A stretch of DNA of 64,000 nt from contig NZ_JABVEC010000017.1 in the NCBI RefSeq assembly GCF_014323705.1, positions 124,001-188,000 on the forward strand, written 5' to 3'. Positions 60,773 through 64,000 of the stretch are shown in pieces (positions within the stretch are counted from its first letter, which is position 1; each line of letters opens with the position of its first letter). Below the pieces are notes generated by a model. That model was not told the origin of the DNA, made no database searches, and was given only the letters and a program-made list of their open reading frames with translations. This stretch comes from Actinomadura alba (GTDB lineage Bacteria > Actinomycetota > Actinomycetes > Streptosporangiales > Streptosporangiaceae). Position numbers and translations under genes: made by a program.

Positions 60773-60824
60773 TGATCTCAACACTGGCCGACGTCCGCGA
60801 AGAGTGGCTCTGCATCCCGGGGGC

Positions 60825-60856
60825 CCGGTAGCAATCGCCGAAGATCCAACGGATAT
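60825..60856. repeat. 32-bp inverted-orientation copy of 57673-57704
   Basis: CCGGTAGCAATCGCCGAAG plus ATCCAACGGATAT is the reverse complement of 57673-57704 with one mismatch. The two lie about 3.1 kb apart, on either side of the kinase gene, in opposite orientation. Confidence 0.75.
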
Positions 60857-60971
60857 GCCCGCGACCTGCACTGACGCGCTCCGGGGAAACCTGGAGACGG
60901 CCGTCGGGATGGGGCGATGTCGTGCGGGGCGGCGCGTTGACTGTCGGTGGTCTGGGCAAGGATCCACGACC

Positions 60972-61784
60972 ATGAACTACCAAGACCGCGTCCGCACGCA
61001 CGTCGAGGAACTCCGTTCCACACCGGATGTCGTCATGCGCACCTGCGAGATCGGATCGGACCCGCCCCAGGAGCTCTCGGCCGACGACGCCGCGCTGATC
61101 GGCTCCGTCTGGGGTGGCGACGCCGTCGAGGGCGTCCGGGACCACCTGCTCAGCACCGATCGCATCCACGTCGCATGGCACACCGATGACCACTATCTCT
61201 ACGGGGAGTTCGCTCTCAAAGATCTCCGGAACTGCCTGTCCGGCTTCGGCCTGCCCTATACGGATGAGGGGCTGCCCCCAGAGAAACAGGAGCTGATGGG
61301 GCGGGAGCTGAAGACGCTGGAGGAGGAACCCGGATCGGGCCGCCTCACCGCGTTGCGGGTACCTTTCGGCTTCGAATCCCAAAGCCGGGAGCTGTGGTTC
61401 TACGACATGAACCGCAAGAGGCTGGAGCCACTGGAACTCGACTACCAGTCCTACGTGGAGAACCTGCTCCTCATGAAGGGAGCCCCGTACTGGCAGTACC
61501 TCTTCACCGAGGTCGACCTCGGCGACTGGGAGTTCCAGTCCATGGTCGAGCAGCTGGACATCACGCTGGAGGCGCTCCCCGTGCTCTTCCCCGACCACGA
61601 CTACAGTCGCCTGCAGGAACGTTACGAGGCTGTTCCAGGTCGCCGGAGTTTCGTCGTCATAAAGGTCCGTGGACGATCCAGCCGTAGCCGTCGTTCCGTG
61701 GCCGTGCGGGTTACATGTGGGTGCCGCCGTCGATGCTCGAGCAGAACGTCAAGGTCCGCTGCGCCTCCTGCTGGGAGGAGATGA
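60972..61784 (+). CDS. hypothetical protein, possibly SUKH/SMI1-like
   Basis: A 270-residue open frame, ATG 60972 with AAGGAT upstream. Residues 1-218 look like a natural acidic protein: MNYQDRVRTHVEELRSTPDV, FGFESQSRELWFYDMNRKRL, LDYQSYVENLLLMKGAPYWQ, YLFTEVDLGDWEF. The ending, with 'plelsY..Y' then 'WQyLF', recalls SMI1/KNR4 (SUKH) family members, many of which are toxin immunity proteins. After about residue 220 the composition turns abruptly basic (GRSSRSRRSVAVRVTCGCRR), suggesting a fused or replaced C-terminus. Family assignment is tentative. Confidence 0.6.
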   Translation: MNYQDRVRTHVEELRSTPDVVMRTCEIGSDPPQELSADDAALIGSVWGGDAVEGVRDHLLSTDRIHVAWHTDDHYLYGEFALKDLRNCLSGFGLPYTDEGLPPEKQELMGRELKTLEEEPGSGRLTALRVPFGFESQSRELWFYDMNRKRLEPLELDYQSYVENLLLMKGAPYWQYLFTEVDLGDWEFQSMVEQLDITLEALPVLFPDHDYSRLQERYEAVPGRRSFVVIKVRGRSSRSRRSVAVRVTCGCRRRCSSRTSRSAAPPAGRR

Positions 61785-61959
61785 ACGAGCGGCCACGCAA
61801 GCACGGCCACCCGGCCCACCGAGAGGCGGCCGCCATCGCCGACGATGCGAACTGGCCGTCGACGTGGGAACCCGCCGACTCCCTCCGGCCCCACCAGCAG
61901 CGGCGACACGCACTTGGCCGTTGACAACGCACCTGCCCCGGCCCACCGAAATGGCAACC

Positions 61960-62129
61960 TAAGTCCGAACAGAAGCCAACCCTCCTGATCATCCCGACGT
62001 GCCAACACCCAGCTCTCCGCACTCGGCGCTGGCAGCCTTCGGCCGGAACGGACATCGAGTGTCCCGTCCGGGTGAACCTTGCGGATTCCTGACTTACCTT
62101 GCGGGGAGCCATGCGGGGTTCGGAGTAAG
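61960..62129 (+). repeat. about 170-bp interspersed element, copy C
   Basis: Starts TAAGTCCGAACA, ends GTTCGGAGTAAG, and contains GCAGCCTTCGGCCGGAACGG, the hairpin GGACA-TCGAG-TGTCC and ATTCCTGACTTA. It is preceded by CCCACCGAAATGGCAACC, matching the CACCGAAAATGCAA flank of copy B. Same length class as copy B (170 versus 168 bp). It occupies most of the 61785-62190 gap; the remainder holds a doubtful 69-codon open stretch only. Confidence 0.75.
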
Positions 62130-62190
62130 CCTGCAACGATCAAGGTGGCGGCGCAGGATGCCTGCGTGACTGGCTTGTCGGTGATGCCGG

Positions 62191-62480
62191 GTGAGACCGG
62201 TGAGTTCTTGGCGATTTGAGCACGCGTACGTGACGCCTGATGGCGTTGAAGTCCGACGCGAGCTATCCGATGCGCTGGGGGTGCGGCTGGAAGAGGCTCT
62301 CCCGGTCCGCCGGTTCGTCTCCTACAAGGGCCAGAAGCACCTCCCGGGGGCTTGGTGGGCAGCGACGGGTGAGGACACCTGATCGGATACGAGTCGTGGC
62401 TGGAACGCGACCACCTGATGCTGCTGGACTTCGACCCGGCGGTGACGGGAATCGCTTCGCAGCCGTTCGGTCGCGGTTGA
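62191..62480 (+). pseudogene. TnsA-like transposase endonuclease remnant
   Basis: Starts with GTG 62191 and reads VRPVSSWRFEHAYVTPDGVE, LGVRLEEALPVRRFVSYKGQ, HLPGAWWAATGE, then shifts frame near 62378 and continues IGYESWLERDHLMLLDFDPA followed by VTGIASQPF before a stop. This is the N-terminal part of actinomycete TnsA-like heteromeric transposase endonucleases, with the catalytic-domain start (ESWLERD) but no C-terminal half. A dead fragment of a Tn7-like or similar element. Confidence 0.7.
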
Positions 62481-62569
62481 TCCGGCGGGTGACCAAATCG
62501 CGACCATATCGGGCGAGGCGAGCAGAGGCGACGTCATTTTCAGGGCCTCGGCTGGCCGGGCCGTCGGCG

Positions 62570-62806
62570 CCACGGCCGGGGTGGAGCATGAACTCGACGG
62601 TCCAGCCGAGCCGGTCATGAAGGTACGAGATCTCTTTGTCCAGGTTGTGCGGGGTGGTGTGGACCTTGGGCGTGTACATGATGGCGCGGGCGGCCAGCAC
62701 CTCGACGGTGTCGGCGTCGGTGTCCGTCCTCCAAGCCGGAGGCGCGGTCTCCCAGGGCTTGATGGCGTCGTCGCCAGCGTGACCGATGGGGTCTGTCTGA
62801 TACCGG
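62570..62806 (-). pseudogene. unidentified gene fragment
   Basis: An open stretch reading DAIKPWETAPPAWRTDTDAD, then VEVLAARAIMYTPKVHTTPH and NLDKEISYLHDRLGWTVEFM. It looks like real protein but has no convincing start, overlaps the end of the next gene, and degenerates below about 62570. Family not recognised. Confidence 0.3.
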
Positions 62807-63974
62807 TCAGCCGGTGGGGGTCAACGTCCAGGTTCCCATGCCGTGAACGGCCAGGACGCACGGGCCGTTGAGGATGATCTCGCTGGCCTGATCGCCTTTC
62901 CCCTGAATCAGGGACTCCTCCACACGCAGCGCGTTGCTGAGCCGGGCGAGGACGAAGCGGCCGGGGCCGCGGTGCCGGACGGTCACCACGGAGGCGCCCC
63001 CTGGTAGGCGAGTACTTCGGGGCCTCGGCCGGTGACAGTGGAGACGAAGGGGACGGCGGTGTCCTGCGGTTCGACGATGACCGTCCACGCGCCGGTGGTG
63101 GCAATCCGAAAACGGCTCTTGGCGGCGCCGTCGGCCGGGAGCGGGAGGCGTCCGCGTACCGGGCGATGAGAACGCAGCGCCGGGGACTGGGCGATCATCC
63201 TGTTGTTGACACGGGAGAGATCGATTCCCGTCTTGGGACTGTCGACCGTGAGGATCACGGGCGTGGCGGCGGGACGTTTCACCACAAGAGTGCGGTTACC
63301 CGACCCGTGGTAGACCGCGGTGACGGCGGACGGGGCGGGCGCGGACGGCGGGTGAACAGTCGACCGGGCGGGGCGCCGAGCGCGACCTGTCCGAATCGGT
63401 GACTCGCCTTCGGTGATGCGGACGGCGTCGGCGGCGCAGATGGCACCTTGCGCGGGGCGCCGCCGTCGGGGGTCCATTCGACCTCGTCGGTCGCGGTGCC
63501 ATGCCGGGAATCGAAGAAACAGGGAGTCGGTACGGGGGGTAGCGGCCGACCATCGATGCGTGCGTCCAGGCGGGCGAGGGCGGCGCGACCGTCGGCCACG
63601 GCCTCCAGCGCCCGTTCCGAGCGGTCGCCGTACTCACTTGCCATTTCACGTTTGGCCTCTTCGTAGGCGTCGAGCGCACGTGTGTAGTCGGTGAGCATCT
63701 CCTCGTCCACGCCAGGGGCGTTAGGAAGGAAGGTGTGCCGATCGAGCTCCTCACCGAAGGCGGTGATCTCCATCTCCGCCTGTGCCTCTCCTCGAGACGG
63801 CCGGACAGGGGGCACGGGAACAGGCCGCATGGGGAGCGCATGAGGGCGCCGGAGGCGTCGTTGGACGAGTACAGCGCCGACGATGAGCAGGCCGCACACG
63901 GCTGCGATCACTGCTGCGATCACTGCTTCCTCCAAGGGGCTTCGGAGAAGAATGACGTATGTCGCATCGGTCAC
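62807..63974 (-). pseudogene. membrane-anchored hypothetical protein, two frameshifts
   Basis: GTG 63974 has GAAGGAAGC just before it. Residues about 15-38 form one membrane helix (EEAVIAAVIAAVCGLLIVGA), followed by a soluble helical part (LTDYTRALDAYEEAKREMAS) and DEVEWTPDGGAPRKVP. Near 63435 the frame shifts and continues ICAADAVRITEGESP, then a beta-rich region (VYHGSGNRTLVVKRPAATPV). Near 62998, in a G run, it shifts again to SVVTVRHRGPGRFVLARLSN, ending GMGTWTLTPTG. Restoring two single bases would give one protein of about 389 residues. The final 120 residues look like a beta-sandwich domain. Function unknown. Confidence 0.7.
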
Positions 63975-64000
63975 GCTTCCTTCGGTCAGATCGCTGCGTC

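Noticed and set aside
61715..61924. 69-codon plus-strand frame with CASCWEEMNERPRKHGH
   Set aside because: A possible zinc-binding fragment, but no ribosome-binding site, no recognised family, and it lies in repeat-rich debris.
1..64000. tRNA, rRNA or riboswitch genes
   Set aside because: Reading through the intergenic regions I saw no tRNA-like cloverleaf, rRNA signature or recognisable riboswitch core; a covariance-model scan would be needed to exclude short RNAs.

Overview
The window is about 70% GC with strong G/C third-position bias. It carries a GH10/CBM2 xylanase, a CelR-type operator, an HspR (HAIR) operator at lon, an XRE/DUF397 pair, an orphan GroES-like protein and a MoxR/vWA/CHAT conflict operon. 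Together these point to a filamentous actinomycete (Actinomycetota, plausibly order Streptosporangiales). No rRNA, tRNA or CRISPR array was seen, so the genus cannot be fixed.

Layout. 1-5,900 is for polysaccharide use: a four-gene sugar ABC importer (permease, lipoprotein, ATPase, permease) facing a secreted xylanase whose promoter region holds TGGGAGCGCTCCCA and an array of TGTTTC motifs. 5,980-12,900 holds a Tat-exported protein of unknown function, an orphan GroES-like chaperonin, an MMPL exporter with a two-component system, and a secreted EEP-fold hydrolase. 13,000-20,500 has sbcC/sbcD, a 7-bp minisatellite, a split RibD-like reductase/deaminase pair and an aldehyde dehydrogenase. 20,607-26,189 is a four-gene operon, every junction a 4-nt overlap, encoding a MukBEF/Wadjet-like SMC complex with no JetD nuclease gene. 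Small unknown genes and an XRE/DUF397 pair follow.

28,693-36,152 (minus strand) is a five-gene conflict operon: Trypco1-like protein, MoxR ATPase, vWA protein, CHAT caspase-like protease, and a 1,037-residue protein joining a VMAP-C-like region, two nucleotide-cyclase-like domains, a ubiquitin-like fold and a NYN/PIN-like RNase domain. This is the best candidate for an unusual system. 36,341-46,951 is an alpha-mannan locus (GH38, ABC importer, GntR-SBP fusion regulator, secreted GH76). 47,068-51,183 is a sugar or inositol ABC importer with an inositol-dehydrogenase-like enzyme, and 51,488-53,929 is lon.

From about 54,000 to the end the window looks like a decaying accessory region: an intact IS5-family element with a 3-bp target duplication, at least five broken genes (SDR, helicase-like, transposase, TnsA-like, membrane protein), a repeated non-coding element of about 170 bp with inverted ends, and a Ser/Thr kinase carrying two LCCL domains made by a recent 185-bp duplication.
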